The position numbers were made by a program, and so were the translations under genes. A stretch of 64,000 nucleotides of DNA from Plectosphaerella cucumerina. Its lineage: Eukaryota; Ascomycota; Sordariomycetes; Glomerellales; Plectosphaerellaceae. The DNA is taken from the NCBI GenBank assembly GCA_020746995.1, contig JAGPXD010000005.1, positions 2,418,001-2,482,000 on the forward strand, read 5' to 3'. Below are positions 1-11,400 of the stretch, in pieces. How positions within the stretch are numbered: the stretch's first letter is position 1; each line of letters opens with the position of its first letter. The notes below the pieces were generated by a model. It was not told where the DNA came from. It did not search any database and worked only from the letters and a program-made list of their open reading frames with translations.

Positions 1-2855
1 GTAGTATATCTCGATAATATCTTTATTTTTTCGAAAACTCTTAAGGAATATCGAAAGTATATTTACTAGGTCTTAAAATAACTAATAGATACTAAACTAC
101 TTATTAAACCTAAAAAGAGTAAGTTCTATACTTAGGATATAGACTTCCTCGGATATAATATCTAATTAAGGGAAATCCGTATAGACCCTAAGAAGATCGA
201 GATAGTTAAAAACTAACCGATGCTAGTTAATATCTCCGATATTAAAAGACTCCTTAGATTTATTAAATTTTACTAATAATTTATAAAGGGATATAGTTAA
301 ATCTCCCGACCTCTTACTAACTTAATAAAAAAAAAAAACTATTCCGTTAATAGGATACCGAAAAATAAGCCTTTTAGAGTATTAAGAATAATATCTTAAG
401 TAAACTAATTCTTAAAATCCCTAACCCTAAGTTACTATTTAAAGTTAAGACCGACGTATTAGACTATATACTTAGAGGATAAGAAGGATAACTTTACTCT
501 ATTACTTTCTACTTAAAAAAACTTTATAGACTAGAACTTAACTATTGGATTTATAATAAAAAACTAATAACTATTATTAAAACCTTTAAGGAATAAAAAC
601 TATACCTCTTAGGTACTATATACCTAGTTAAGGTTCTTACGGACTATAAAAACCTTATTAACTTTATAACTATAAAAGAGTTAAATAAATAATAGACTAG
701 ATAGGCTAAATTCCTCTTAGAGTTTAATTTTATTATCTTATACTATAAAGGATTAGAGAATAGTCGAGTAGATACCTTAAGTCGATAAAGTAACTTAGTA
801 AGTACTAAAGTCCCCGATTATAATATAATCCTCTTAATTAATTTATAAGGCGATTTTATACCTAATAAATAAGTCTTAGAGGTTCTTACTACTTATAAGG
901 AAACTATATAAAAGCTTATTATATATATCTATAGTACCCTAGCCTACGGATATTAAGGAGTGTAGAAAATATACTAGTATATCCGATAGTACTATAACGA
1001 GAATATTATATACCTTTAAGTATAGGAAGTACTTAAAACTTATAACCTCTACTATAAGAGTAAAGCCGCTAGGTATAAGCCCTACGGAGAACTTAAGCCT
1101 CTACCTATAGTAGAAGAACTATAGATTTCTATCTCTTTAGATTTTATTACGGACTTACCTAAGTCTAAGGAACCGGTCTTAGGACGGTAGTATAATACTA
1201 TCCTAGTTATCGTCGATTACTTTACTAAGTATTCCTATTTTCTACTATACCTTAAAATAGGGACTATAGGAGACTTTATATATATCTTCCTATATAATAT
1301 TACTTTATAATATAGTATACTAAAGGAATTTATTTCCGATCTTAATAAGCTATTTATAAGTTACTTTTAGAAAAGACTTATAAAATAACTTAGACCCGAT
1401 TATTACCTCCTAACTATATTCTATCTATAATTAGAGGGATAAATAGAAAGGACTAACTAGACCCTTAAGTAGTACCTTTACTCCTATATTAATAAGTAAT
1501 AGGATAACTAAGTAATATTTCTTCTGATAGTATAGTTTACCTATAATAGCGTACCTAGTAAGTTAACTAAGGTCTTACCTTTCTATACTAACTATAGATT
1601 TAACCCTATAATATATGGAGAACCTAGGGAAACTTCGAAAACTCCTAAAGTTAATAAGCTAACCTAGGATATTAGGGGAAATTTATAATATACTATATTA
1701 GGACTTTTAACTAGTATACGTTAAAATAACTAAATATACTAACTAGTTAAGGATAAAGGGACTATCCTTTAAGGAGGGGGATAAAGTCTACCTTATTTAT
1801 AAAAATATTAAAACTATATACCCTAATAGTAAGTTATATTTTAAAAAGATTAGACTTTTTAAAATTTAGTAGAAATTCTCGGATACTAATTTTCGACTTT
1901 CCTTACCCGAGAATATAAAGATCTACCCGGTCTTCTATATTATACTACTTAAAGTTATACTAGATAACGTATTACTTAAAGATAACCTTAAAGTAGATAA
2001 TACTAAGGAATTTACTATCGAGAAGATCCTTAACTATAGATAATACTACGGATATACTAAGTACTTTATTAAGTAGGAGAATTATAGATATAAAGAAAAT
2101 ACCTAGGAACCTATTAAGTACCTACGGAACTACCCTTAGTATCTAGAGGAGTATCGTTAACCCTAAACTATAGTAATAGTCCTAAATCTATAAAACCTTT
2201 ACCGACTCCTAGGGAGGACTAATCTAATATATCCTTAGTACCTTACTCCCTAAGGTTATTTATAATATAAAACTCCGTTATCGTTAAAGATATAATACTA
2301 TCTTTTTTATCTAACTCTATTATTCCTTAACTAAAGAGGGCCTCCTCTTACTTTTTAGTTACCTTCCGAAGTCGATAAATCCGTAATATTATACTAAGTA
2401 TAGCTACTAATTTCGTCTAGAGAACCTCTAACTCTATCTCTTTCTTTTTTATCTCCTTATCTAATCGTTTTGACTCTTTTAATACCTTCTTAACTATAAG
2501 ATACGTTAGTAACCTTAAACGTAGTACTAAAATAATAGACTTACGGGTAGAGGTTATATTAACCCTATCGTAAGAATAACCTTACTTAATATAGATAGTA
2601 TAATAAGTTAATCCCGGTGTTATTTTATACGTTAGGTTATACTAGAAATACTAAGTATATAGTATTCTATTTTTACTATCGGATTTAATTAGGGCTATAA
2701 GTATATAATACTATTTAGTTTTATCGAATTCTTATTTTTCGATTTAACTAAATGTTATATTAGTATTAGTAAAGGAATAAAGATTACGGGACGTAATAAT
2801 AGGGGGATATACCTATTTATAGTCGCTAGGATATTAACCTAGAGGAGGGGAATCT
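1..2855 (+). mobile_element. Chromodomain Ty3/gypsy retrotransposon, internal region, 5'-truncated by the window edge, RIP-destroyed
   Basis: This is the pol region of a gypsy-type LTR retrotransposon running left to right. It starts inside the reverse transcriptase just after the catalytic Asp pair. RNase H follows to about 720, then an integrase whose core start near 1130-1160 reads through stops as ISLDFITDLPK. A C-terminal chromodomain lies near 2060-2140, reading YFIKxENYRYKENTxEPIK, where each x is TAG in the place of a conserved Trp (TGG). No frame is open. The sequence matches positions 46,950-49,840 closely, so this is a second copy of the same family. The polypurine tract at about 2840-2852 precedes the 3' LTR. 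Identification rests on motif order and the second copy. CpA/TpG are nearly absent. Confidence 0.85.
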
Positions 2856-3386
2856 TATAATACTTAAGTAGGTTATAGGTTACTCGGCCTAAAACCCCGT
2901 AGAAGTTAACCCCTTTAGGTAATTAGGTGTATAGACTAAATACAGACTATAAATTATAAGTACTAAGAGGGTAAACTTATTTAATACTCTACTCCGGGTT
3001 TACTATAGATACCCTAGATATTTAATAAATAGTAGGGGCTATTATTACGTAATATAAATTATAGTCGTTATAATAGTAATCTAGTAGTCGGCTTACGATA
3101 GATTATAAAGTAATCTAGTATAATCCCTAGGGACCTCCGTCTATATAAGGTACTACCTTATAGTATATAGCTCTACCTAGATTTACGATAGTAATTAATT
3201 TAAGTCTTTATTAGAAACCTCTTTAACCTATAGTAGAGAAGTATAATACTTTATAATATCACGATAAGTATAATAATACCGATAACTACGATATATTACT
3301 CTTTAGTTACCTAGTACGTACTACTAGTATATACTACCGCCTCTCTAGACTATATATCTTTAGGAGATTATACCTAGGTTATAATA
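2856..3386 (+). repeat. 3' LTR of the gypsy element at 1-2855
   Basis: This 531-bp segment follows a purine-rich tract and begins TATAATAC (a RIP-altered TG start). It ends GGTTATAATA, where the terminal TA is the expected RIP product of CA. It matches the LTRs at 31875-32405 and 39098-39641 (inverted) along its length, and shares its last 200 bp with the LTRs at 42608-43106 and 49838-50337. The left partner LTR lies outside the window, so the target duplication cannot be tested; the base run just after the LTR is CCTTA. Confidence 0.85.
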
Positions 3387-3509
3387 CCTTATAGCTCCGT
3401 TACGATTTAGAAGATAATAAAGGAAAGGAACTATAAAGCCCTAGGAATATACTATATACCCTTATCGTTCGAAAATATTAAAAATAATAAAATCGCGGAG
3501 GTAATAATA
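3387..3509. other. RIP-mutated spacer between LTR and family A element
   Basis: About 120 bp of AT-rich, CpA/TpG-depleted sequence. It contains no recognisable domain. Its last 8 bases (TAATAATA) are the left target duplication of the next element. Confidence 0.5.
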
Positions 3510-4183
3510 GGGCCTGTCTAGAAAGTACGTATAGATAGCTAGTAAGCCTGTAAGTACTAGGGCTAACCGTGCTAACCCGATTAAGCTGTCGTTATATAAA
3601 AAACTATTACTAGACTATATAAAGCCCTAGCTGAAAATAGGGGTTTTTATATACCCCAAAGACTTCCTATATATAGGGTTATTAGCCCGCTAGATATACC
3701 TATCCTGTAGGTATTTAAAGCTATCGCGAGGTTCCCGATCGGTACGCCCGGTCGTAGGTTTAATTAAATCGCTAGTCGTAAGTATTTAATTAAATTGCCG
3801 GTTATAAGGGTGTTAATTAAAGTAATTGTGAGGGGTGTTCTCTACCGGTCGTAAGGTTATTAATTAAAGTAATTATAAGGGGCGTGCAAGGCGTAGGTTT
3901 AATTAAATCGCCGGTTATAAGAGTTACTAATTAAACTACCGGTTATAAGTATTTAATTAAAGTTATTACGAGGTTACCGATCGGCGCGGGCGGGTATAGG
4001 CGGTAGAATTCTTAAAAGGGCTTAGTAGGTACTTAGGCTATACTAAATTTCCGCTTTAGGCTTAGTACCTAGTTAAATACCTAAGTCCTACGGTTTAGCC
4101 CGATAGCGGGAGCTTAGGCTACCGGCGGGCCCCTACTTTTTACGGGCTTACTAGCTAAACGTACGGGCTTTCTAGACAGGCCC
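3510..4183 (+). mobile_element. Family A non-autonomous DNA transposon (MITE-like), copy A1
   Basis: A 674-bp element with terminal inverted repeats: it begins GGGCCTGTCTAGAAAG and ends CTTTCTAGACAGGCCC. It is flanked by a perfect 8-bp target duplication, TAATAATA (3502-3509 and 4184-4191). There is no coding capacity. The centre (about 3760-3990) is an array of 20-30 bp units alternating TTTAATTAAA with CCGGTCGTAAG-like boxes. Target-site length and TIR form fit a hAT-like mobiliser, which is inference because no transposase is present. It is collinear with copy A2 and inverted relative to A3. Confidence 0.9.
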
Positions 4184-4191
4184 TAATAATA

Positions 4192-5060
4192 GTACCCCCC
4201 TTAACTATACCCGCTAGGCTAGTATCTATCCCCGGTCGGCTAATATCTAGTACTAGGGGTAGAGGCGGGCGGCGACGGCTTTACCGTATACCTATACCTA
4301 CCCTAAGCCCTACCCCTAGCCCGAGCCCTAGCTTAGATAACGATAATCCCTATAAGGTAGGAACTAAGGTACTACGCCGGTCGGTGTAGTTTATAGCGGT
4401 ACTAGAAGATAATAAAGATAGCGATAAGACTAGCGATAGCCTTATTTCTATATAGTATAAGGGGCTCCTAGGTTTATAGATTAGGTAGGATAAAGAGGAT
4501 AAACTAACTACGGGAGATAACTTATAAATCTACAGTTGTATTATAGTTAGAAGTAATCTATAAATAGCCTTACTTAATACGTATAGGATTATACTTTAAT
4601 ACTAAGGAAACTATTATAAAAATAACACTACTAATAGCTTTACTATAGACAGCCCTACCGGCCGCGCTAGGTACCTTGTAACAGGCTACTTTCCCGAGCT
4701 AGTACTTTATTTCCGTAGGTAATACCCCGATCGCTGGGTTACTAGTCGGTGTAGGTATCGGCGCCGCTATTTAAACCTATACCTAGGCACGCACCTTGTA
4801 ATTACTTTAATTAATACCCTTACAACTAGCGATTTAATTAAACTATTACACCCGGATATACTAATTAGTAACCTCGCGATAGCTTTAAATAATACTAAGC
4901 GGCGACCTTGCGATAGCTTTAATTAGACCTATAGGCCCTATATAATAAGGGCTTTAGGGGGTTAAGCTAGTAAGTCTTTAGTAGATATAAAAATAACTAT
5001 TTTTAGTTAACTTCCCTCCTATATTGTATATAGCCGATTAAAACTGTATACGGATACCCA
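4192..5060. repeat. Degenerate repeat mosaic with a family A/B-related segment
   Basis: This stretch has no gene. It opens with C-rich, Pro/Thr-like codon runs (about 4195-4330) of unknown origin. From about 4780 to 5020 it carries sequence matching the interior of family B elements: the TTAATTAA/CCGG array, the CTCGCGATAGCTTTAATTA box, and the AGTAGATATAAAAATAACTA box. The family termini are not found, so this looks like a decayed or older relative. RIP is less complete here, with several CA and TG dinucleotides surviving (for example near 4530 and 4680-4800). Confidence 0.5.
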
Positions 5061-5299
5061 CGATAATACTAACCTCTAGCTACCTATAATAAAGGAGATA
5101 CTCCAGGCCGCCGGGTAACCTCCCCCGCGAGGGGGGGGGCTTTATCCGTAAGTAAGTACGGGTAGCTAAGACTAAATATATCTCCCTCTCCTAAGTTATA
5201 GATAACCCCTTTACAGATAACCCCTTTACTAGTAACTAACCTAAACCTAGGTATACCGATAGATAGTCGATATCCCGCGGACCTAGGGAAAAGCCTCCC

Positions 5300-8200
5300 T
5301 AGATACTTATTCCTAAATATAAATACCCGTAGCCGCCTACTAAGCTAAGTAACTATAAGATAGTAATTAACTAAGGAAAGAAATTTCTCTCCGACTAAAC
5401 TAAATAGGGTATTAAGAGAGTTATAAATACTCTTTTTTAGGTATTTATAACTAAGGGAAGTAACCCTTAGCTACTAGAGAGTATACTTACTATTATTATC
5501 TATAAACTCGACGATATTAAAAACTACCTCCCCCTAAAGGGATACCTAGGGTAACTAACCTAGGCCTAGGTTATAGCCGCCCGCCCGCCTATAGTTATAG
5601 TCTTAAATAATAAATAATATAAAATATAGGTTACTAGGGACTTTAATAGTAATCTTAAAGGGAAAGAGTTAAAGGAAGTAATTATAATTATAAATACTAT
5701 TATAGAAACGGAGGTAGTTATAGCTACCTATAGGTTACTATAAGGAGAATAAGTCCTTACCTTTAAGGATATAGTAACCCTTAAGAAAGTTACTAGGGAT
5801 AAAGAATAGGTAAAGATAGCCTTTAACGTTAAAGCCGAAGCTAGATATATATAGTATACTATCTATACCGGCCCCTTCCCGAAGGCGACTATAAATAGCC
5901 TTATAAAAAAAGACTTCCTCGACTTTATTAGGAGGGATAATCCTACCCTCTCCTCTATTATATATACCGCCCTACTAAAGTATATAAATATAAATAACCG
6001 TAAGTATATATCCCTCTACTTTAACTTTAAAAACCCCGCCTAAGTAAAAAAAGCCTATAATAACGGGATTATAGTTAACGTAAGGTAACTTACCGCCTCC
6101 CTATATATTAGTATAACCCACGCGAAATAGTACTTTAAATATTAAGGGTTCGGGTATACCGTAATTAAGGGCCTATCTAGAAAGCACGTATAGATAGCTA
6201 CTAAGCACCTAAATACTAGGGCCGACCGTGCTAACCCGATTAAGCTATCGTTATATAAAAAACTATCGCTAGGCTATATAAATCCCCAGCTAAAAACAGG
6301 GGTTTTTATATACCCTAAAGACTTCCTATATATAGGGTTATCAGCCCGCTAGGTATACCTATCCTATAGGTATTTACAGCTATCGCGAGGTTACTAATCG
6401 GTACGCCCGGGTGTAGGTTTAATTAAACTACCGGTCGTAAGCGTTTAATTAAATCGCCGGTCGTAAGGGTCGCTAAAATCGCCGGTCGTAAAGGCGTTAA
6501 TTAAAGCTATCGCGAGGGGCGCTCTCTACTAGTCGTAAGGGTTACCGATTAAACTACCGGTCGTAAGCGTTTAATTAAAGCTATCGTAAGGTTACTAATC
6601 GGCGCGGGCGGGCGTAGGCGGTAGAATTCTTAAAAAGGCTTAGTAGGCGTTTAGGCTATACTAAGTTTCTACTTTAGGCTTAGTACCTAGTTAAATACCT
6701 AAGTCCTGCGGTTTAGCCCGATAGCGGGAGCTTAGGCTACCGGCGGGCCCCTACTTTTAATAGGCTTACTAGCTAAACGTACGGGCTTTCTAGACAGGCC
6801 CGTAATTAACTATAGGTAACTATAAAAGTACGGATACTATAGCTACCTAGGGTATAGGGATCGGGACTATAAAGGAAGAGACTATTATAATAACAGGAAG
6901 AGTAGCCGCGAGTTATATTATATAAACTACTATAGCCGTTACGCTACCTAGGTATAAGACTATACTATATACTAGGCCTAAGCTAAGGAGGCCTTAGCCG
7001 ACTAGTACGCTAAGCCCTAGACTTTTACCGTCCCTAACTAAAAACTACCTATACTTATACTTATATATATACTACCGCCCGCGGAGGAATAAAGCCCTAC
7101 CCTTACCTAGTCTCTAGCTAAAAGGAGGGTAACCTTAACTACTCCTACCTCTAGGGGTATAGGGAGTTAGCCGGCTATACTAATAGCCGGCCGCCCGTAA
7201 TAAAACGTAAACCTACCCCTAGGTATACCCTTAATTAATAGATTCCTAAACTAGAAAGCTAATTAGAACCCCCTAGCCCTAGCCGCCTTACTACTCTCTC
7301 TCCCGCTATAGACCCCGTGGGTAGAGGATATATATAAATAGGGGCCCGCGGCTAAATAAAGGGGTTTATAACCCTCTTATAGGATATATAGTAAGGTAGA
7401 TAAAACCTTATAGAGGCGTTAAATACCCCTACTTAGTATAATATAATTACAGTAAAAAAAAACCCTTAGGATAAAATAATAAATATACTTTACCCCTTAT
7501 AAAACGGCTCTATAGTTATCTAAGCCCTTAGGGGTAACTAGCTATAGGTAGCCCTCTTTATATATAACTACTACTAAGTATAGATATATAAGACCTAGTA
7601 GGACTAGTACCGGGTAACCCTCCTAGCTAAGGAAAATATACCCGTAGTCTCCTTTATCTATATATATTTATAACCGCCCGGCTTACCGAGTATATATAAC
7701 TAGCCTACCCCGATTATATACCTTAGCTAGGTACTAAGGCCTAAGGCTATAGTCCTCCTAGGAGACTTTAACCTATACTACTCCCTCTAGTAGATAGGTA
7801 GATAAGTATATATAGGTACGGATCTCCTCCTATAGTTAGTAGAGGATAAGGGACTAGACTTTCTTACCCCCGCCGATATACCTACCTAATAGAAATATAA
7901 CTATAGGGACTCTATAATAAACCTCGCCTAGGTTATACCCGCCCTTAGAGGCGCCTAGGTAAAAATAGCTACTTATACCGGATCCGACTACCTAGGTTAA
8001 GTATATACTATCCCCCGTAAACTCCTATATATACCCGACTATATTAATTAGTAAACCCTAGACCTAGTATAACTCGACTATAAATACTCTTTTATTAAAC
8101 TACCTAAACTATAGGAACTCCTAACTACCGAAGTAATAGATACTACCTAACTCTCCCTCTTTAAATACCTCTAGATAATAATAACTACTTATACCCGTTA

Positions 8201-10653
8201 ATATATAGGGGCTCCCCCTAAAAATAACTAATAGATAAAAGAGTACTATAAGGTAGTCTAAAAGGAGAGATAGGTACGGAACTCTTAGGCTATAAGGCGG
8301 ACGTAAGTAAATAAAAATACCCTTACCTAGGTAACTATAGTAAAATATAAAATAATTACCTTAGTAAAATAAACCTCCTTATAATAGATACTAGATAAAT
8401 AAAGGGAAACCCCGGAAGGTATTTAAGTTATTACTAAGTAAGTAAAAATATAAAGCTAATACCCCTATATACTATTATAAATACCCGACTTATAGGTATC
8501 CGAGGATACTAGTAGCCCCCCGATTATATTTACCTATAAGGAGAAAACTAAACTCCTTATTACCTACTTCTACCCGACTATAACTATAGACTTTAGTAAT
8601 ATCCCGCCCGTATAGGAACCCTCTCTTCTAGACCTAGGCTACTTTAAATTTAGCCTTAATATCTTAGTAAAAGATGTTAAAAGAATACTAAAAAAAGTAA
8701 AATAGTAGGATATTCCCGGGTAGATAGGACTTCTAAACGGGTTCCTTTATACTTATAGGGAGTTAATTATAACTATAATTATAGTCCTACTAACCGCCTA
8801 CCTATAGATAGGATATTTCCCTAGCCCCTATAAATATATAATTATAGTAGTCCTCCCGAAAAATAAAAAGAAAATAGACTACCTAGGGGTATAATAACCG
8901 ATTATACTATTTTATACCGGGGGAAAAATTACTAAAAAGATAAATAGATATAGGCTTACGTAAGTAGCTAAAGATACCGGCTTACTACCTCCTACCTAAT
9001 TTAGCTTTAGATAAAACTACTCCGCTAAAACTATAGTCTACGTAATTACCTCTATCCTATAGGCCGCGGCGAAAAAGGGAGTAGTTACCTCCCTCCTCTT
9101 ACTAGATATAACGGGTACTTTCGATAGTATTATCTACTACTACCTTACCTAGGAACTTATAAAGATAGGCTTCCTAGGCTCCCTTATTAAGTTTATCCTT
9201 AACTTCCTTATAGGTTATATATCTAAATTTATCTTCGATAGTAAGTAATTATAACCTCTCCCGGTTTACTATAGTATCCCGTAAAAGTCCCCCCTCTTAA
9301 CTATCCTCTTTATCCTCTATACCGTTAGCTTATATAAAATACTCTAATTATAAGGCTTCCTAGTAGTTACTTATATAGATAATATATACCTTATCGGTAG
9401 TAGCCGGATATATAAAGATACCTATACTAATCTTAAGGCTATATATAATATCTATCTTAAATAAATAAAAAAGTTTAGGGTTACTTTCGACCCTGGGAAA
9501 TATAACCTAATTAACTTCTCTAACCGGCGTAAAAGGCTAGTTATATCTATATATATTAGCGACTATATAATTAAGCTAGATAATAAGGGTAGAGTCCTCG
9601 GGGTTATACTTAATAGGAAACTTAACTAGCGGGTATATATAGTTATAGTCGCCGCGAAAATAAAAACCTAGACCCTTATACTTACTAGAATTATCTCCTC
9701 GGTAAGTAGCCCTAGGCTTTTAAGAGTATATATAGTCTATTATATATATATATAGGCGGCCGGCGGCTATAACACCCTAGTTTAGTATACCCCCGGTAAG
9801 CCGAACCCCGTTATAAACTACCTTAAAAAGATATAAAATAGATACCTATATATAATTATAGGTATAATTAGAGTAATACCTACTACCCTCTATAAAGTAA
9901 AAGTATATACCCTACTAATAGATATCTAATTTAGTTAATAGATTACCGGCTTCTAGTAATAACTACGGAAAAAAAAATAAGTCTATACCGCGTTTAATAA
10001 ACTACGGGACTATATAATTACCCGTACCCGTAAGGCCTTTATATATAGGCTTAGTCCTAAGGCCGGGACCTATAGCCTATAAGGACTCCGGTAGTCCCTC
10101 GGGTAGCTAGGTTAGAAAGTAAAGCTAGTAGACTAAATACTAGATAAATAGAGAGACTACTTTAAGGTATAAATACCTACTAATGTATATATAGGAATAC
10201 TTATATAGAAATAATACCTAGTTTATAGTAATATACTACTATATAAGATATTTACTAAGGCTAAAAGTATAATTTTTATATAAACCTATATAAAGTAGAT
10301 TAACCTAAATAGCTTCCTCTTTAAGGTTAGAGTCCCCTTTATATAGACTCCTATATATACCTATAGTACCCCGCGGGAGAGAGTAGTTTATATCCTCGGC
10401 TTCTACCCCTAGGAAGGATATAAACGCCGGTAGTTATAGGCGGTATACCTAGATATAAGGTTATACCCCGCCTCCCTTTAGAAGAGGAAGTTTACTAGGG
10501 TAATAGTCTACTTTATTATAAATACTAGTAACCTATAATAGTTTAATACTACCTGTAAACTCCTTTAGGTACGGGAGGAGTCTTAGGACTAAGAAAAGAG
10601 AGAAAAAGAAAGTCTTTTTAGCCTCTTTATCTAAGAAGGAGGGTAGTATCTAA
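5300..10653 (+). mobile_element. Non-LTR (LINE, Tad/I-like) retrotransposon, RIP-destroyed, interrupted by element A2
   Basis: Reading through stops gives the order of a two-ORF LINE. ORF1 lies at about 5370-7050 and ends with retroviral-type zinc knuckles: two CX2CX4HX4C boxes and a third partial one are recoverable around 6125-6168 and 6815-6960, with Cys codons now Tyr (TGC to TAC). Copy A2 splits this region. An AP-endonuclease domain follows; its GDFN box is intact at 7761-7772. The reverse transcriptase shows the non-LTR motif spelled SIPxKSPL at 9273-9296 (Gln codon CAA now TAA) and Y-I-D-N at about 9373, where YVDD is expected. Sequence to 10,653 may contain RNase H. The exact 5' end is not defined. 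Confidence 0.75.
6169..6801 (+). mobile_element. Family A non-autonomous DNA transposon, copy A2
   Basis: A 633-bp copy, GGGCCTATCTAGAAAG to CTTTCTAGACAGGCCC. The left terminus carries one RIP change (TGT to TAT). A perfect 8-bp duplication GTAATTAA sits at 6161-6168 and 6802-6809. It is inserted between the zinc-knuckle boxes of the LINE ORF1; removing the element and one duplication rejoins the reading frame of that region, so the insertion is younger than the LINE. The interior holds the TTAATTAA/CCGGTCGTAAG array at about 6410-6600. Confidence 0.9.
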
Positions 10654-10661
10654 TAACTAAA

Positions 10662-11237
10662 GGGCCTGTCTAGAGAGGTAGTATAGATAGCTAGAGAGGT
10701 AGTAAAGAATAGGGCGGACTACGCTAACCCGATTAAGCGGCTTTTCTATCCAAACCTGTCCTTAGCTTATATCAGGTCCTAGCTAAAAATAGCTGTTTTT
10801 GTATCTACTAAAGACTCCGTAACTCGACCTTCTGAAGCCCTTGTCGTATAGGGCCTGTAGGTCCGGTTAGCGCTACTTGAAGCTATCGCGAGGTTACCGA
10901 TCGGCGTGCCCGGGTGTAAGGGCTTAATTAAACTGCCGGTAGTAAGGTTGTTAATTAAAGCTATCGCGAGGGGCGAAATCTGCCGGTTGTAAGGTTGTTA
11001 ATTAAAGTTATTCGGGTTAACGTTAGCGAAGCTAAGATATAGTAGGCGGGCGCGGGTGGTAGAATCCTAATTAGGCTTAGTATACGCTTAGGCTAGGTTA
11101 TAATTTCCGTTTTAGGGTAAGGCGCGGGTTACAGTACTTATACCTTAGGTTTTAGGCAACGGGTAGCGCTTAGGCTACTAACGGATCTACTTTTTACTAC
11201 CTCTCTAGCTATCTATACTACCTCTCTAGACAGGCCC
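10662..11237 (+). mobile_element. Family B non-autonomous DNA transposon, copy B1
   Basis: A 576-bp element beginning GGGCCTGTCTAGAGAGG and ending CCTCTCTAGACAGGCCC, with a perfect 8-bp duplication TAACTAAA (10654-10661 and 11238-11245). Family B shares the first 13 terminal bases and much of the interior with family A but has a different subterminal block: GAGAGGTAGTA occurs twice at the left, and TACTACCTCTC occurs twice at the right. It interrupts the distal part of the LINE. Confidence 0.9.
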
Positions 11238-11245
11238 TAACTAAA

Positions 11246-11400
11246 TATTAGAGAAATATAAAACCCCGCCCGTAACTATAGGTATATAAAACTAAATATA
11301 ATCCTCTATAAAAACTTATTAACCTTTCCCTTTCCTAATCCCCCCCCCCCTACTATTTAGAAGTCCGGAAAAGAAAGGCTATATAACTATACGTAGACCG
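11246..11400 (+). repeat. Probable LINE tail and junction
   Basis: This is a short continuation of RIP-mutated sequence to the right of B1. It includes a run of C at about 11339-11351, an unusual homopolymer in this AT-rich desert. I infer that it belongs to the 3' end of the LINE because B1 is inserted just before it, but no domain is visible. Confidence 0.35.

Noticed and set aside
11339..11351. Poly-C run, considered as an assembly artefact or telomere-like tract
   Set aside because: It is a single homopolymer with no periodicity; it could be a LINE-end feature or a sequencing error, and nothing more can be said from sequence alone.
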